Shown: positions 23,305 through 32,296, counted from the stretch's first letter. The stretch: DNA of 64,000 nucleotides from Eubacteriaceae bacterium (GCA_910575665.1 CAJTFB010000007.1:1-64000); one strand, 5' to 3'. Notes: a model not told the origin generated them from the sequence alone. Program-made: numbers and translations.

Positions 23305-23982
23305 ATGAAGCGAACACGGCTTAGGGATAGGGATCTCCCAGACTATACAAGGGGAGAAGAAATTTTTAATATGGTATCCCATATCGTGGGGGGAGCTCTC
23401 GCGATTGCGGCATTGGTGCTTTGTGTGATATTTTCTGCGCTGAGAGGTGACGCCTGGAGTGTCGCCGCCTCAGCCATATACGGAGCGATGATGGTGATTC
23501 TGTACACGATGTCCAGTATCTATCATGGGCTGACATCTGAGATGGTGAAAAAAGTATTTCAGGTGATCGACCATTGTACAATCTATTTTCTGATCGCTGG
23601 GACCTATACCCCGATCACTCTAGTAGGACTGCGTAGAGTGGATCCAGTCATTGGCTTTTTGGTTTTTGGTATCGTGTGGGGATGCTGTTTGGTGGCAGCG
23701 ACCCTTACTGCTATCGATCTGGAAAAGTATAAGAAGCTGGCGATGATCTGTTATCTTGGTATGGGCTGGTGCATTATTTTCTTTATTCGGCCCACGATGC
23801 AGGTACTGGGGCCGGGAGGAATGGTTTATCTGATCACAGGAGGGCTCGCCTATACGATCGGTGCTGTGTTATATGGTGTGGGAAAGAGAAAAAGATATAT
23901 CCACTCCCTGTTTCATCTGTTTGTGATCGCGGGAAGTGTACTGCATTTCTTTATGATTTTATTTTATGTAATCTTGTCCTGA
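23305..23982 (+). CDS. Hemolysin III / PAQR-like membrane protein (TrhA family)
   Basis: Integral membrane protein of 225 aa with seven predicted helices. It has the family's conserved metal-site pattern: S/H in MSSIYHGLTSE, D in VIDHCTIYFLIAGTYTP, and the final histidines in HSLFHLFVIAGSVLHFF. Some bacterial relatives (TrhA) influence membrane energetics; haemolytic activity is not implied for this copy. AGGAAGG lies before the ATG. Confidence 0.9.
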   Translation: MKRTRLRDRDLPDYTRGEEIFNMVSHIVGGALAIAALVLCVIFSALRGDAWSVAASAIYGAMMVILYTMSSIYHGLTSEMVKKVFQVIDHCTIYFLIAGTYTPITLVGLRRVDPVIGFLVFGIVWGCCLVAATLTAIDLEKYKKLAMICYLGMGWCIIFFIRPTMQVLGPGGMVYLITGGLAYTIGAVLYGVGKRKRYIHSLFHLFVIAGSVLHFFMILFYVILS

Positions 23983-24040
23983 TTAGACGACACTGTTGAA
24001 CAGCAGGACGGTGTGCCTCAGGCACAGGAAGGAGTAAAAA

Positions 24041-25201
24041 ATGGTAGTAGAACCAAAGGTAAAAGGCTTTATTTGTACGACAGCTCATCCCAAGGGCTGT
24101 GAAGAAAGTGTAAGAAGACAGATTGAAAGCACGAAAAAGTTTGGGCGGGCTGAGGGTCCAAAGAAGGTGCTGGTCATCGGATCTTCCACAGGTTATGGAC
24201 TTGCTTCCCGCATTGCTGTGACCTATGGATATGGGGCAGATACCATTGGTGTTGCCTTTGAGAGAGAATCCAACGGCAAGAGGACAGCGACAGCGGGTTG
24301 GTATAATACCAAAGCGTTTGAAAAGATAGCCGGAGAGGACGGTTACTATGCCAAATCTTTTAATGGGGATGGATTTTCCAGAGAAATGAAGGATGAGGTG
24401 ATCCAATGCATCAAAGAAGATTTTGGAAAAGTGGACATGGTGGTATACAGCATGGCGGCGCCGAGACGAACCCTGCCCAGTGGAATCACGGTTTCTTCTG
24501 TTCTGAAAACAGTGGGCGAGCCATTTACCAATAAAACCCTTGATCTGCGTACCAATGAGATCAAAGAGGTTACGGTTCCTGAGGCAGATGAAGAGGAGAT
24601 CAAGGCGACGATACAGGTGATGGGCGGAGGAGATTGGAGAGATTGGATTATGTCGCTCTATGACGCCGGAGTGCTGGCTGAGGGCGCTGTGACCCTGGCG
24701 TATTCCTACATTGGTCCAGTGGTAACTCATGCGATCTATAAAGACGGCAGTATTGGACAGGCTAAGAAACATCTCTATGATACTTCCGTGGAACTTATGA
24801 ACAAATATAAGGACGTTGGCCTGAAAGCGTACATATCGGTGAACAAGGCGCTGGTGACCCAGGCTAGTGCGGCGATTCCCATTGTTCCTCTTTATATATC
24901 CATGCTCTACAAGGTGATGAAAGAAAAAGGGCTTCATGAGGGCTGTATCGAGCAGATGAACCGTCTTTTTCTGGAGAAGCTCGCCGGTGGGGTAGTGCAG
25001 ACGGACGAGGCGGGCAGGATTCGCTTGGACGATTATGAGATGAAGGAAGAGATTCAGAGCCAGATTGCCGAGGTGTGGGATAGTGTGGACACAGAATCCA
25101 TCAAGGACCTGGGAGACATCAAAGGCTACTGGGACGAGTTTTATAACATGTTTGGATTTGGGTATGACAATGTAGACTACAGCGAGGATGTAGAGATCTG
25201 A
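24041..25201 (+). CDS. fabV: FabV-type trans-2-enoyl-ACP/CoA reductase
   Basis: NADH-dependent reductase of 386 aa of the extended SDR type that finishes each cycle of fatty-acid elongation, or reduces crotonyl-CoA. Seen are the Rossmann loop VLVIGSSTGYGLASRIAVTYGYGADTIGVAFE, the conserved YSMAAPRR, and the catalytic Y-x8-K pattern in YKDGSIGQAK. Length is typical (about 400). GGAAGGAG precedes the ATG. FabV is naturally insensitive to triclosan in several bacteria (family knowledge). Confidence 0.93.
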   Translation: MVVEPKVKGFICTTAHPKGCEESVRRQIESTKKFGRAEGPKKVLVIGSSTGYGLASRIAVTYGYGADTIGVAFERESNGKRTATAGWYNTKAFEKIAGEDGYYAKSFNGDGFSREMKDEVIQCIKEDFGKVDMVVYSMAAPRRTLPSGITVSSVLKTVGEPFTNKTLDLRTNEIKEVTVPEADEEEIKATIQVMGGGDWRDWIMSLYDAGVLAEGAVTLAYSYIGPVVTHAIYKDGSIGQAKKHLYDTSVELMNKYKDVGLKAYISVNKALVTQASAAIPIVPLYISMLYKVMKEKGLHEGCIEQMNRLFLEKLAGGVVQTDEAGRIRLDDYEMKEEIQSQIAEVWDSVDTESIKDLGDIKGYWDEFYNMFGFGYDNVDYSEDVEI

Positions 25202-25228
25202 TATGAAAAGAAGCTTTTAGAATAAAAC

Positions 25229-25280
25229 TGCCTGTCAGAAAGAAGAAGAGGTTGTAGTTTCCGGTTCTTTCTGGCAGGCA
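25229..25280. terminator. Long bidirectional terminator between fabV and arcC
   Basis: TGCCTGTCAGAAAGAA (25229-25244) pairs with TTCTTTCTGGCAGGCA (25265-25280): 16 bp with a single G-T pair. It lies between two convergent genes. Confidence 0.75.
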
Positions 25281-25293
25281 ATTTCCTGGTCAT

Positions 25294-26208
25294 CTATCGG
25301 ATGATGGTGCCGCATTTTCCCCGGACGGCGTCTGCTGCCTGTTCTAGTTTCCCGATCACAGCGGTGCGGTTTTCGCCGGAGGTGACAAAGGATACGCTGG
25401 CGTCTATCTTAGGAAGGGTCGTGATGGGATCAAAATGTTCTTCTTCCATCAGGGAGAGAGCTTCCTTGCTGGTAATCTCACCAATGGGTTTGTTCCCCGC
25501 AGAGATCTGTTCGCTTCCCGTGAGGATCAGCAGACAGGAGGCGTCAAGCATATCCGCCAGTTTGGCAGCAGTATAGTCTTTTTCTATAACCGCGCTGGCG
25601 CCCTTGAGCCGGGTGCCCTGCTGTATCACCGGAATTCCGCCGCCACCCGCGGCGATCACGATCTGTCCGGCATCCGCCAGTGCCTTGATGGCGTCAATCT
25701 CGTAGATATCAACAGGATGAGGAGAGGCGATGATCCTGCGCCAGGAACCATTTTCGTTGATAACGTGATTGCCCTTTTCTTCTTCTGCCTTTGCTTCTTC
25801 TTCTGACATACACCGTCCGATGATTTTGGTGGGATGGTTAAATGCCTTGTCGAAGGGATCTACCCGCACCTGAGTGATGATCGTGGATACAGGTTTAAAG
25901 ATACCCCGGTTTAGTAGTTCGGTACGGATGGCATTTTGAAGATCGTATCCGATATAGCCTTGACTCATAGCCCCGCATAGTGACATTGGTGCTACCGTGT
26001 AGCGTGAATCAAGTCTGGAGAACTCTGTCATCGCCGTCTGGATCATCCCCACCTGGGGACCGTTGCTGTGGGTGATGACAATTTCATATTTCAATTCAGC
26101 CAGATCTGCGATGGCATCTGCGGCTTTTTTAACATTTTTTTGTTGCTCCGGAAAGGTTTCGCCAAAGGCGTTCCGACCGAAGGCAACAACAAGTCTCTGA
26201 TTTTTCAT
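25294..26208 (-). CDS. arcC: Carbamate kinase
   Basis: Enzyme of 304 aa that makes ATP from carbamoyl phosphate and ADP, normally the last step of arginine deiminase or purine/allantoin fermentation. Features are the N-terminal VVAFGRNAFGET, the HSNGPQVG loop, IAAGGGGIPVI, and the C-terminal KIDASVSFVTSGENRTAVIGKLEQA. GAGGAACC lies upstream of the ATG. No other arc genes are nearby, so it appears to be a single-gene unit here. Confidence 0.95.
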   Translation of the reverse strand: MKNQRLVVAFGRNAFGETFPEQQKNVKKAADAIADLAELKYEIVITHSNGPQVGMIQTAMTEFSRLDSRYTVAPMSLCGAMSQGYIGYDLQNAIRTELLNRGIFKPVSTIITQVRVDPFDKAFNHPTKIIGRCMSEEEAKAEEEKGNHVINENGSWRRIIASPHPVDIYEIDAIKALADAGQIVIAAGGGGIPVIQQGTRLKGASAVIEKDYTAAKLADMLDASCLLILTGSEQISAGNKPIGEITSKEALSLMEEEHFDPITTLPKIDASVSFVTSGENRTAVIGKLEQAADAVRGKCGTIIR

Positions 26209-26300
26209 AGAGGTTCCTCCCTGTCTCTGTATTGTGCCGAATGTCTTTTTCTTAGTATACCAAACAACAGAAAAACAATCAAATTCTATTGAAAAAGAAG

Positions 26301-26329
26301 TTGAAAAAAAATGCCCGATGGGCTATACT
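26301..26329 (+). promoter_or_regulatory. Sigma-A promoter of the beta-CASP nuclease gene
   Basis: TTGAAA (26301-26306), 17-nt spacer, TATACT (26324-26329). The spacer contains GCCC-GAT-GGGC, a small palindrome that could bind a regulator. Confidence 0.65.
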
Positions 26330-26414
26330 AATCTTATATAGTTTTGGGTTTTTTTGGTGTCCTGAGATAAATCTAGAGAAGGTGTAAAGTTTTCGAGACT
26401 GGAGGGAGGTAGTC

Positions 26415-28019
26415 ATGAAACTTGAATTTTTGGGGGCAGCTCACGAGGTCACTGGGAGCTGTCATTATCTGGAGATTGGGGATAAGAAACTCTGCGTGGA
26501 TATTGGGATGGAACAGGGACGGGACTTGTTTGAAAACCAGGAGATTCCAGTAAATCCGGCAGATCTTGATTACATACTTTTGACGCATGCACATATCGAC
26601 CACACGGGATTATTGCCGATGCTTTATGCCAGAGGATTCCGGGGACGGGTATTTACCACAAAGGCCACTGCTGATCTCAGCAGTATTATGTTGAGAGACA
26701 GCGCACATATCCAGCAGTTTGAGGCTGAGTGGAGAAACCGTAAGGCACAGAGAGCCGGAGGAGAACAGTACGTTCCACTTTATACGATGGAAGATGCCCT
26801 GGGGGCGGTGAGACTCCTGGTTCCCTGTGAATACGATCACAGAATTACGCTGTGTGAAGAGATCACAATACGGTTTACGGACGTAGGACATTTGCTGGGG
26901 TCTGCCTCCATCGAGGTGTTTGCCACAGAGGAGGGCCAGCATAGGATCATTGTATTTTCCGGAGATTTGGGAAATGTCAACAAACCGATCCTTAGAAATC
27001 TCACTTATACCAAAAGCGCGGATTTTGTTGTGATGGAATCTACCTATGGAGATCGTTATCATGGTGAGGCACCGGATTATGTGGGAGAACTGGCAGAGAT
27101 CATAGAAAAAACTTTTGAGCGAGGTGGAAATGTAGTGATTCCCGCCTTTGCCGTGGGGCGGACACAGGAACTTCTTTACTTTATCCGTCAGATCAAAGAG
27201 CAGAAACTTATCCATACAAATTCGAACTTCGAGGTGTATGTAGACAGCCCTTTGGCGGTAGAGGCTACAAATATTTTTGGAAAAAATGTAGAGAATTGTT
27301 TTGATGATGAGGCGAGGGAATTGGTACAGAAAGGGATCAATCCCATCGGCTTCCCAGGTCTGAAGTTATCGATCACCAGCGACGACAGCAAGGCCATCAA
27401 TCTTGACCAGAAGCCTAAAGTGATCATTTCTGCTTCCGGAATGTGTGAGGCAGGACGAATCCGGCATCATCTTAAACACAATCTTTGGAGAAAAGAGAGT
27501 ACTATTGTCTTTGTTGGCTATCAGTCGGTGGGGACACTGGGCAGGTCGCTTCTGGAGGGAACGGATAGTGTTAAGCTGTTTGGAGAGACCATTGAGGTAA
27601 AAGCGGAGATCGTCAAGATTTCTGGTATCAGCAGCCATGCCGACAAGAAAGGGCTTCTCGACTGGGTAAGGGGCTTTCAGGAAAAGCCACCAGTACAGGT
27701 ATTTGTAGTACATGGAGAAGACCATGTCTGTGACAGCTTTGCCGGGTGCATAAGAGAGGAGCTTGGCATAGATGCAAGTGCGCCCTACAGTGGCAGCATC
27801 TTTGACCTGATACAGGGACAGTACGAGTACGAGGCTCCGCCGGTATATGCGAAGAAGAAGGATTCTGCGAAAAAACGAGCCCTGGATGTATTTGGACGGC
27901 TTGTGGCTGCTGGAGAGCGGCTCTTGGCGGTGATCCGCAAGAACGAAGGACTGAGTAATAAAGAAACTGCAAAATTTACAGATCAGATCAACGCATTGTG
28001 TGATAAGTGGGATCGATAG
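26415..28019 (+). CDS. Beta-CASP metallo-beta-lactamase-fold RNase-like protein
   Basis: Protein of 534 aa. The zinc motif THAHIDHTG (about residues 56-64) is followed by the beta-CASP domain and the RMMBL-like signature (MCEAGRIRHHLKHNLWRKESTIVFVGYQ... GISSHADKKGLLDW). This is the YSH1/CPSF-like group of RNA-processing nucleases found in bacteria without the KH domains of archaeal relatives. It probably cuts RNA; substrates are unknown. The C-terminal 60 residues are basic and helical. GGAGGGAGG precedes the ATG. The last 60 nt are imperfectly duplicated directly downstream. Confidence 0.9.
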   Translation: MKLEFLGAAHEVTGSCHYLEIGDKKLCVDIGMEQGRDLFENQEIPVNPADLDYILLTHAHIDHTGLLPMLYARGFRGRVFTTKATADLSSIMLRDSAHIQQFEAEWRNRKAQRAGGEQYVPLYTMEDALGAVRLLVPCEYDHRITLCEEITIRFTDVGHLLGSASIEVFATEEGQHRIIVFSGDLGNVNKPILRNLTYTKSADFVVMESTYGDRYHGEAPDYVGELAEIIEKTFERGGNVVIPAFAVGRTQELLYFIRQIKEQKLIHTNSNFEVYVDSPLAVEATNIFGKNVENCFDDEARELVQKGINPIGFPGLKLSITSDDSKAINLDQKPKVIISASGMCEAGRIRHHLKHNLWRKESTIVFVGYQSVGTLGRSLLEGTDSVKLFGETIEVKAEIVKISGISSHADKKGLLDWVRGFQEKPPVQVFVVHGEDHVCDSFAGCIREELGIDASAPYSGSIFDLIQGQYEYEAPPVYAKKKDSAKKRALDVFGRLVAAGERLLAVIRKNEGLSNKETAKFTDQINALCDKWDR

Positions 28020-28104
28020 AACGAAGGCCTAATTATTTTAATAAAAAAAGAAACGCAAAATTACAAATCAGATCAATGCTTTATGTGATAACTGAAATCA
28101 ATAG
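27957..28104. repeat. Imperfect tandem duplication of the nuclease gene's 3' end
   Basis: The end of the gene (27957-28019) and the spacer 28040-28104 share the order of words AATAAAGAAAC, GCAAAAT, TACA, ATCAGATCAA, TGTGATAA and ATC(G/A)ATAG, with several substitutions and small indels. The second copy has decayed and lies directly in front of the EAL gene's ribosome binding site. Confidence 0.7.
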
Positions 28105-28116
28105 GAGGAATTGATT

Positions 28117-29442
28117 TTGAAACAAGAGGAGAGTTCAGCTTTGGACCATAAAAATAGCCCATACGATTCCCTGACAGGATTGTATCATCTGGATACTTTT
28201 AAGACGAATATGAAACAGTATTTAAAAGAACAGGACTCCGAATCCCATCTCGCACTTCTCTATACGGACATCGCACACTTTGAAAGAATCAATAATCTAT
28301 ATGGAAGAAGCCTGGCAGACAGCCTGCTTCTTGAATTATCCCGGGCGATATCACAGATCGATTTCGGGCTGCGTCTGTACTGCCGTAGTGTGGCGGATCA
28401 TTTTGTTATGCTGATCAAATTCGAGGAGAAAAAAAGGCTGGATCATGCTCTGCAGCAGTTTTGTCAAGAATTTAACCGGCTGGCATTGGAGCGCTTTCCT
28501 GAGGCAGTTCCCCGATTGGGCATCGGAGCTTTTGTCATTTATGACACCTCAGAGCCCATTGATGATATGGTGGAGAAAGCAAATGCGGCGAGAAAGAGTC
28601 TGCGAGGGAGGTCTTCGGTGCGGGTTGCCTATTACAATCCGATTGATTTTGGAAAACACCGAAGGGCGAAGGAACTGGAGAAAAATATGGAGTATGCGCT
28701 GGCTCATAAGGAGTTTAAGGTGTATCTTCAGCCAAAGTATGACCTTGTGACCAAAAAGATGGTCGGAGCAGAAGCTCTTGTCCGCTGGGTGAAGGACGAC
28801 GGAACGATGATTTATCCGGATGAATTTATTCCGGTATTTGAGAAAAATGGATTTATCAAACAGTTAGATTTTTATATGCTGGAGCAGGTGTGTGAGATGC
28901 TTCGCAAAAGGCTGACAAAAAATAAAGTCTGTTTCCCTATCTCCATCAATCAGTCGCGAGTCCTGCTAAATAGCGAGACCTATACCGCGGATGTAGCAAT
29001 GGTACTGAACAGCCATGATACGCCGCCAGATCTGATCGAGCTGGAACTGACAGAGAGAATCTTTTCGGATTCTCTGGATGAAATGGCAAAAATGATGTCT
29101 GTTCTTAAAGATTTAGGCATTCGATGGTCCATTGATGATTTTGGAACTGGATATTCCTCATTAAATCTTCTGAAAAAATTGCCGGTGGATATCATTAAGA
29201 TCGACAAAGCATTTTTGGATGAGACAGAGACCTCGAATGTAAGCAAGATCATTATAAGAAAAACTGTAGAACTAACACAGGAGCTGGATAAGATGGTGGT
29301 CTGCGAGGGCGTTGAGACGGAGGAGCAGGCAAGTTATCTGAAGGCGATTCACTGTGATCTGGCCCAGGGGTATTTGTATGCAAAGCCGATGCCGATGGAC
29401 GAATTTGAAAAATTGATGGATTCCACGGAGGTTGTGGCATAG
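28117..29442 (+). CDS. EAL-domain c-di-GMP phosphodiesterase with degenerate GGDEF domain
   Basis: Protein of 441 aa. Residues about 15-180 have the shape of a GGDEF domain (DSLTGLYHLDTFK start), but the signature is replaced by SVADHF, so diguanylate cyclase activity is unlikely. The EAL domain from about 195 keeps its catalytic residues: AEALVRW, ELTERIF, IDDFGTGYSSL, IIKIDKAFL and CEGVETEEQ. It should hydrolyse c-di-GMP in the cytoplasm. The TTG at 28117 is preferred because AGGAGG lies 7 nt upstream; another TTG at 28111 is too close. No membrane segment is seen. Confidence 0.9.
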   Translation: MKQEESSALDHKNSPYDSLTGLYHLDTFKTNMKQYLKEQDSESHLALLYTDIAHFERINNLYGRSLADSLLLELSRAISQIDFGLRLYCRSVADHFVMLIKFEEKKRLDHALQQFCQEFNRLALERFPEAVPRLGIGAFVIYDTSEPIDDMVEKANAARKSLRGRSSVRVAYYNPIDFGKHRRAKELEKNMEYALAHKEFKVYLQPKYDLVTKKMVGAEALVRWVKDDGTMIYPDEFIPVFEKNGFIKQLDFYMLEQVCEMLRKRLTKNKVCFPISINQSRVLLNSETYTADVAMVLNSHDTPPDLIELELTERIFSDSLDEMAKMMSVLKDLGIRWSIDDFGTGYSSLNLLKKLPVDIIKIDKAFLDETETSNVSKIIIRKTVELTQELDKMVVCEGVETEEQASYLKAIHCDLAQGYLYAKPMPMDEFEKLMDSTEVVA

Positions 29443-29545
29443 TTCCGTCGTTTACATAAAAGCCTCTAAAGGGCAGGATAGTTTAGATTATGTAGTATCT
29501 GCGTGATGCTATCATATATATAATAATATTTAGGAGGTATTCATA

Positions 29546-30205
29546 ATGAAGTTTTTTGTTGACACAGCAAAAATTGATGACATTAAGAAAGCTAATGATA
29601 TGGGTGTAATCTGTGGTGTTACTACAAACCCGTCGTTGATCGCGAAAGAGGGGGGCAGAAGCCAGGAAGATGTTTTGAAAGAGATCGCGTCTATCGTGGA
29701 TGGTCCCATCAGTGGTGAGGTAAAGGCGACGACCGTTGATGCAGAGGGTATGATTGCAGAGGGAAGAGAGATTGCCAAGCTTCATCCTAATATGGTTGTA
29801 AAAATTCCTATGACGGTAGAAGGACTGAAAGCTACGAAAGTACTTGCCAGTGAGGGCATTGATGTAAATGTTACTTTGATCTTTACTGCCAATCAGGCAC
29901 TCCTTGCAGCTAAGGCAGGCGCTGCTTATGTATCTCCGTTCCTGGGACGTCTGGATGACATTTCTCAGGCTGGAATCGATCTGATCGAGACCATTTCCGC
30001 TATTTTCGCCAATTATCCAGATATCGATACGGAGATTATCGCAGCCAGCGTTCGTAATCCGATCCATGTAACGGACTGTGCCCTCGCTGGAGCAGATATC
30101 GCTACTGTTCCATATGGAGTAATCGAGCAGATGACAAAGCATCCGTTGACAGATCAGGGTATTGCGAAGTTCCAGGCAGACTATAAAGCGGTGTTTGGCG
30201 AATAA
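29546..30205 (+). CDS. fsa: Fructose-6-phosphate aldolase / transaldolase-like (TalC/FSA)
   Basis: Class I aldolase of 219 aa, close to E. coli FSA length (220). Conserved segments are [30 protein letters not shown], the Schiff-base lysine K86 in VVKIPMT, and [20 protein letters not shown]. The family cleaves fructose 6-phosphate or acts as a short transaldolase. The split transketolase genes follow, so a transaldolase role in the non-oxidative pentose phosphate route is likely. TTTAGGAGG precedes the ATG. Its 3' end is the seed of a 46-bp tandem repeat. Confidence 0.93.
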   Translation: MKFFVDTAKIDDIKKANDMGVICGVTTNPSLIAKEGGRSQEDVLKEIASIVDGPISGEVKATTVDAEGMIAEGREIAKLHPNMVVKIPMTVEGLKATKVLASEGIDVNVTLIFTANQALLAAKAGAAYVSPFLGRLDDISQAGIDLIETISAIFANYPDIDTEIIAASVRNPIHVTDCALAGADIATVPYGVIEQMTKHPLTDQGIAKFQADYKAVFGE

Positions 30206-30299
30206 ACAGGATGAAATGCTATACACCGCTTTGGCGGTTGTTCGGAGAGTAAACAGGATAAAAAACAGACACCGCTTTGGCGGTGTTCGGAGAGTAAAA
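30188..30299 (+). repeat. 46-bp tandem repeat starting inside the 3' end of the aldolase gene
   Basis: Units begin at GCGGT: 30188-30233 (including the last codons and stop of the aldolase gene), 30234-30279, and a partial third unit 30280-30299. Each contains TAAACAGGAT or a variant and ends ACACCGCTTTG. Adjacent units form hairpins such as ACACCGC-TTTG-GCGGTGT (30269-30286). These hairpins lie in the mRNA between the aldolase and transketolase coding regions and may tune stability or read-through. Confidence 0.8.
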
Positions 30300-30350
30300 T
30301 GTCCCACAAGTGGGACAAATGTCCATAAATGGACATAGCAAGTTTGCAGG
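30299..30350 (+). repeat. Three consecutive palindromes before the transketolase genes
   Basis: TGTCCCAC-AA-GTGGGACA (30300-30317), TGTCCAT-AA-ATGGACA (30320-30335) and GTTTGC-AG-GCAAAC (30342-30355) follow one another with almost no spacing. They precede the transketolase ribosome binding site and could be operators, RNA hairpins or part of the repeat array. Confidence 0.6.
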
Positions 30351-30399
30351 CAAACCTGCGAACTGTGACAATCATATAATTATAAAAGGAGTAAAAACT

Positions 30400-31227
30400 A
30401 TGAATACGTTAGAGCTGAAAAAAATGGCTAACGAAGTTCGTAAAGGTATTGTGACCGCTGTGCACAGTGCGAAGTCCGGTCATCCGGGTGGCTCACTTTC
30501 CGCAGCAGATATTTATACATATCTTTTCTTTGAGGAACTGAATATTGATCCGAAGGATCCACAGAAAGCAGACAGAGACCGCTTTGTGCTCAGCAAAGGA
30601 CATACGGCGCCGGGATATTATTCTGTACTGGCAAACAGGGGATTTTTCCCGGTGAAAGACCTTGAAACCCTTCGTCATACAGGATCTTATCTGCAGGGGC
30701 ATCCGGATAAAAAACATATTCCGGGTGTGGATATGTCAAGTGGGTCTCTGGGACAGGGAATTTCCGCTGCTGTAGGAATGGCATTGTCAGCAAAACTTAG
30801 TGGAGAGGATTATCGTGTGTATACCATGCTTGGAGATGGAGAGATCCAGGAAGGACAAGTATGGGAGGCGGCTATGTTTGCCGGACATCGTAAACTGGAC
30901 AATTTTGTTGCCATCGTGGACAACAATGGTCTTCAGATCGACGGAGATATCGCAGATGTATGTTCTCCTTATCCCATCGATGAAAAATTTAAGGCATTTA
31001 ATTTCCATGTGATCAACGTGGATGCCCATGATTTTGACGCATTGAAAAAAGCATTTAATGAGGCGAAAGCAACCAAGGGACAGCCGACTGTGATCATTGC
31101 CAAGAGTGTAAAGGGCAAAGGCGTATCCTTTATGGAAAATCAGGCAAGCTGGCATGGTGCAGCTCCGAATGACGAGCAGTATGCACAGGCTATGGCAGAC
31201 TTAGAGAAAGTAGGTGAATCCCTGTGA
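30400..31227 (+). CDS. Transketolase, N-terminal subunit
   Basis: Thiamine-diphosphate-binding half of a split transketolase, 275 aa. LSKGHTAPGYYSVLANRGFF and the diphosphate/Mg2+ motif GDGEIQEGQVWEAA...NNGLQIDG are clear. It pairs with the next protein to move two-carbon units between pentose and hexose phosphates. ATG 30400 has AAAAGGAG upstream. Its stop overlaps the start of the next gene (GTGA), which ensures equal synthesis. Confidence 0.94.
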   Translation: MNTLELKKMANEVRKGIVTAVHSAKSGHPGGSLSAADIYTYLFFEELNIDPKDPQKADRDRFVLSKGHTAPGYYSVLANRGFFPVKDLETLRHTGSYLQGHPDKKHIPGVDMSSGSLGQGISAAVGMALSAKLSGEDYRVYTMLGDGEIQEGQVWEAAMFAGHRKLDNFVAIVDNNGLQIDGDIADVCSPYPIDEKFKAFNFHVINVDAHDFDALKKAFNEAKATKGQPTVIIAKSVKGKGVSFMENQASWHGAAPNDEQYAQAMADLEKVGESL

Positions 31228-32165
31228 GTGAAGTAAAAAAGATTGCGACTCGTGAGAGTTATGGAAATGCCCTGGCAGAGCTGGGAGCAGAATTTGATAA
31301 TCTAGTTGTTCTGGATGCGGATCTTGCCGCTGCTACAAAGACGGGAGTGTTCAAGAAAGCATTTCCGGACAGACACATTGACTGTGGTATCGCAGAGTGT
31401 AATATGATTGGTATTGCAGCGGGACTTGCCGCTACCGGTAAGATTCCTTTTGCTAGTTCTTTTGCTATGTTTGCCGCAGGACGTGCTTTTGAGCAGGTTC
31501 GCAACTCCGTTGCCTATCCGAAGCTGAATGTAAAGATCGGAGCTACCCATGCGGGTATCTCCGTAGGAGAGGATGGGGCTACCCACCAGTGTAATGAGGA
31601 TATCGCCCTGATGCGAACGATCCCTGGTATGGTTGTTTTGAATCCATCGGATGACGTGGAAGCAAAGGCAGCGGTTCGGGCGGCTATCGAGCACGAGGGA
31701 CCGGTATATCTTCGTTTTGGACGTCTCGCGGTACCTGTGATTAATGATAAGCCAGATTATAAGTTTGAGCTTGGCAAGGGTGTTGTGCTCCGTGAGGGCA
31801 AAGATGTAACCATCATCGCTACCGGACTTCCTGTATCCGAGTGCCTGGCAGCAGCAGATAAGCTGGCAGCCGAGGGCATCGATGCGAAGGTGATCAACAT
31901 TCATACCATCAAACCACTGGATGAGGAGCTTGTTCTGGCAGCAGCCAAAGAGACTGGTAAGGTGGTAACGGTCGAGGAACATTCTGTGATCGGTGGTCTT
32001 GGAAGTGCAGTGTGTGACGTGCTTTCTGAGAAATGCCCGACCAAAGTAATGAAGATCGGTATCAATGACACCTTTGGAGAATCGGGTCCTGCTGTTGAAC
32101 TGGTAAAGAAATATGGTCTTGACGCAGACAGCATCTATGCAAAGGTAAAGGATTTTGCCAAATAA
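31224..32165 (+). CDS. Transketolase, C-terminal subunit
   Basis: Second half of the split transketolase, 313 aa. It contains the pyrimidine-binding domain (DCGIAECNMIGIAAGLAATGKIPFASSFAMFAAGRAFEQVRN) and the C-terminal transketolase domain (VTVEEHSVIGGLGSAVCDVL). The GTG start overlaps the stop of the N-terminal subunit by 4 nt. Related proteins include the DXP synthase C-half, but the paired context fits transketolase. Confidence 0.94.
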   Translation: MSEVKKIATRESYGNALAELGAEFDNLVVLDADLAAATKTGVFKKAFPDRHIDCGIAECNMIGIAAGLAATGKIPFASSFAMFAAGRAFEQVRNSVAYPKLNVKIGATHAGISVGEDGATHQCNEDIALMRTIPGMVVLNPSDDVEAKAAVRAAIEHEGPVYLRFGRLAVPVINDKPDYKFELGKGVVLREGKDVTIIATGLPVSECLAAADKLAAEGIDAKVINIHTIKPLDEELVLAAAKETGKVVTVEEHSVIGGLGSAVCDVLSEKCPTKVMKIGINDTFGESGPAVELVKKYGLDADSIYAKVKDFAK

Positions 32166-32210
32166 AAGAGACTAGTTATCAATAATCATTATACTAGTAT
32201 GAAACAAAAG

Positions 32211-32251
32211 CAATGGGGATTATGTTTCGAACCGAATCATAGTCCCCATTG
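32211..32251. terminator. Strong hairpin after the transketolase genes
   Basis: CAATGGGGATTATG (32211-32224) pairs with CATAGTCCCCATTG (32238-32251), one G-T pair. No long T run follows, so it may be a 3' stabilising hairpin or a weak terminator. Confidence 0.5.
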
Positions 32252-32258
32252 ACATAGC

Positions 32259-32296
32259 CTGGCGGCGGGGAACTGGTTTCCATTTTGCGCCGCCAG
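32259..32296. repeat. Second hairpin before the membrane protein gene
   Basis: CTGGCGGCG (32259-32267) is the exact reverse complement of CGCCGCCAG (32288-32296). It follows the previous hairpin by 7 nt and ends 30 nt before the next ATG. Confidence 0.5.

Noticed and set aside
24041-24937. Long minus-strand frame opposite fabV
   Set aside because: Antisense to a complete FabV with catalytic Tyr and Lys; the translation has no domain features.
30188-30299. CRISPR array
   Set aside because: The repeats are directly adjacent 46-bp units without spacers, begin inside a gene, and there are no cas genes.
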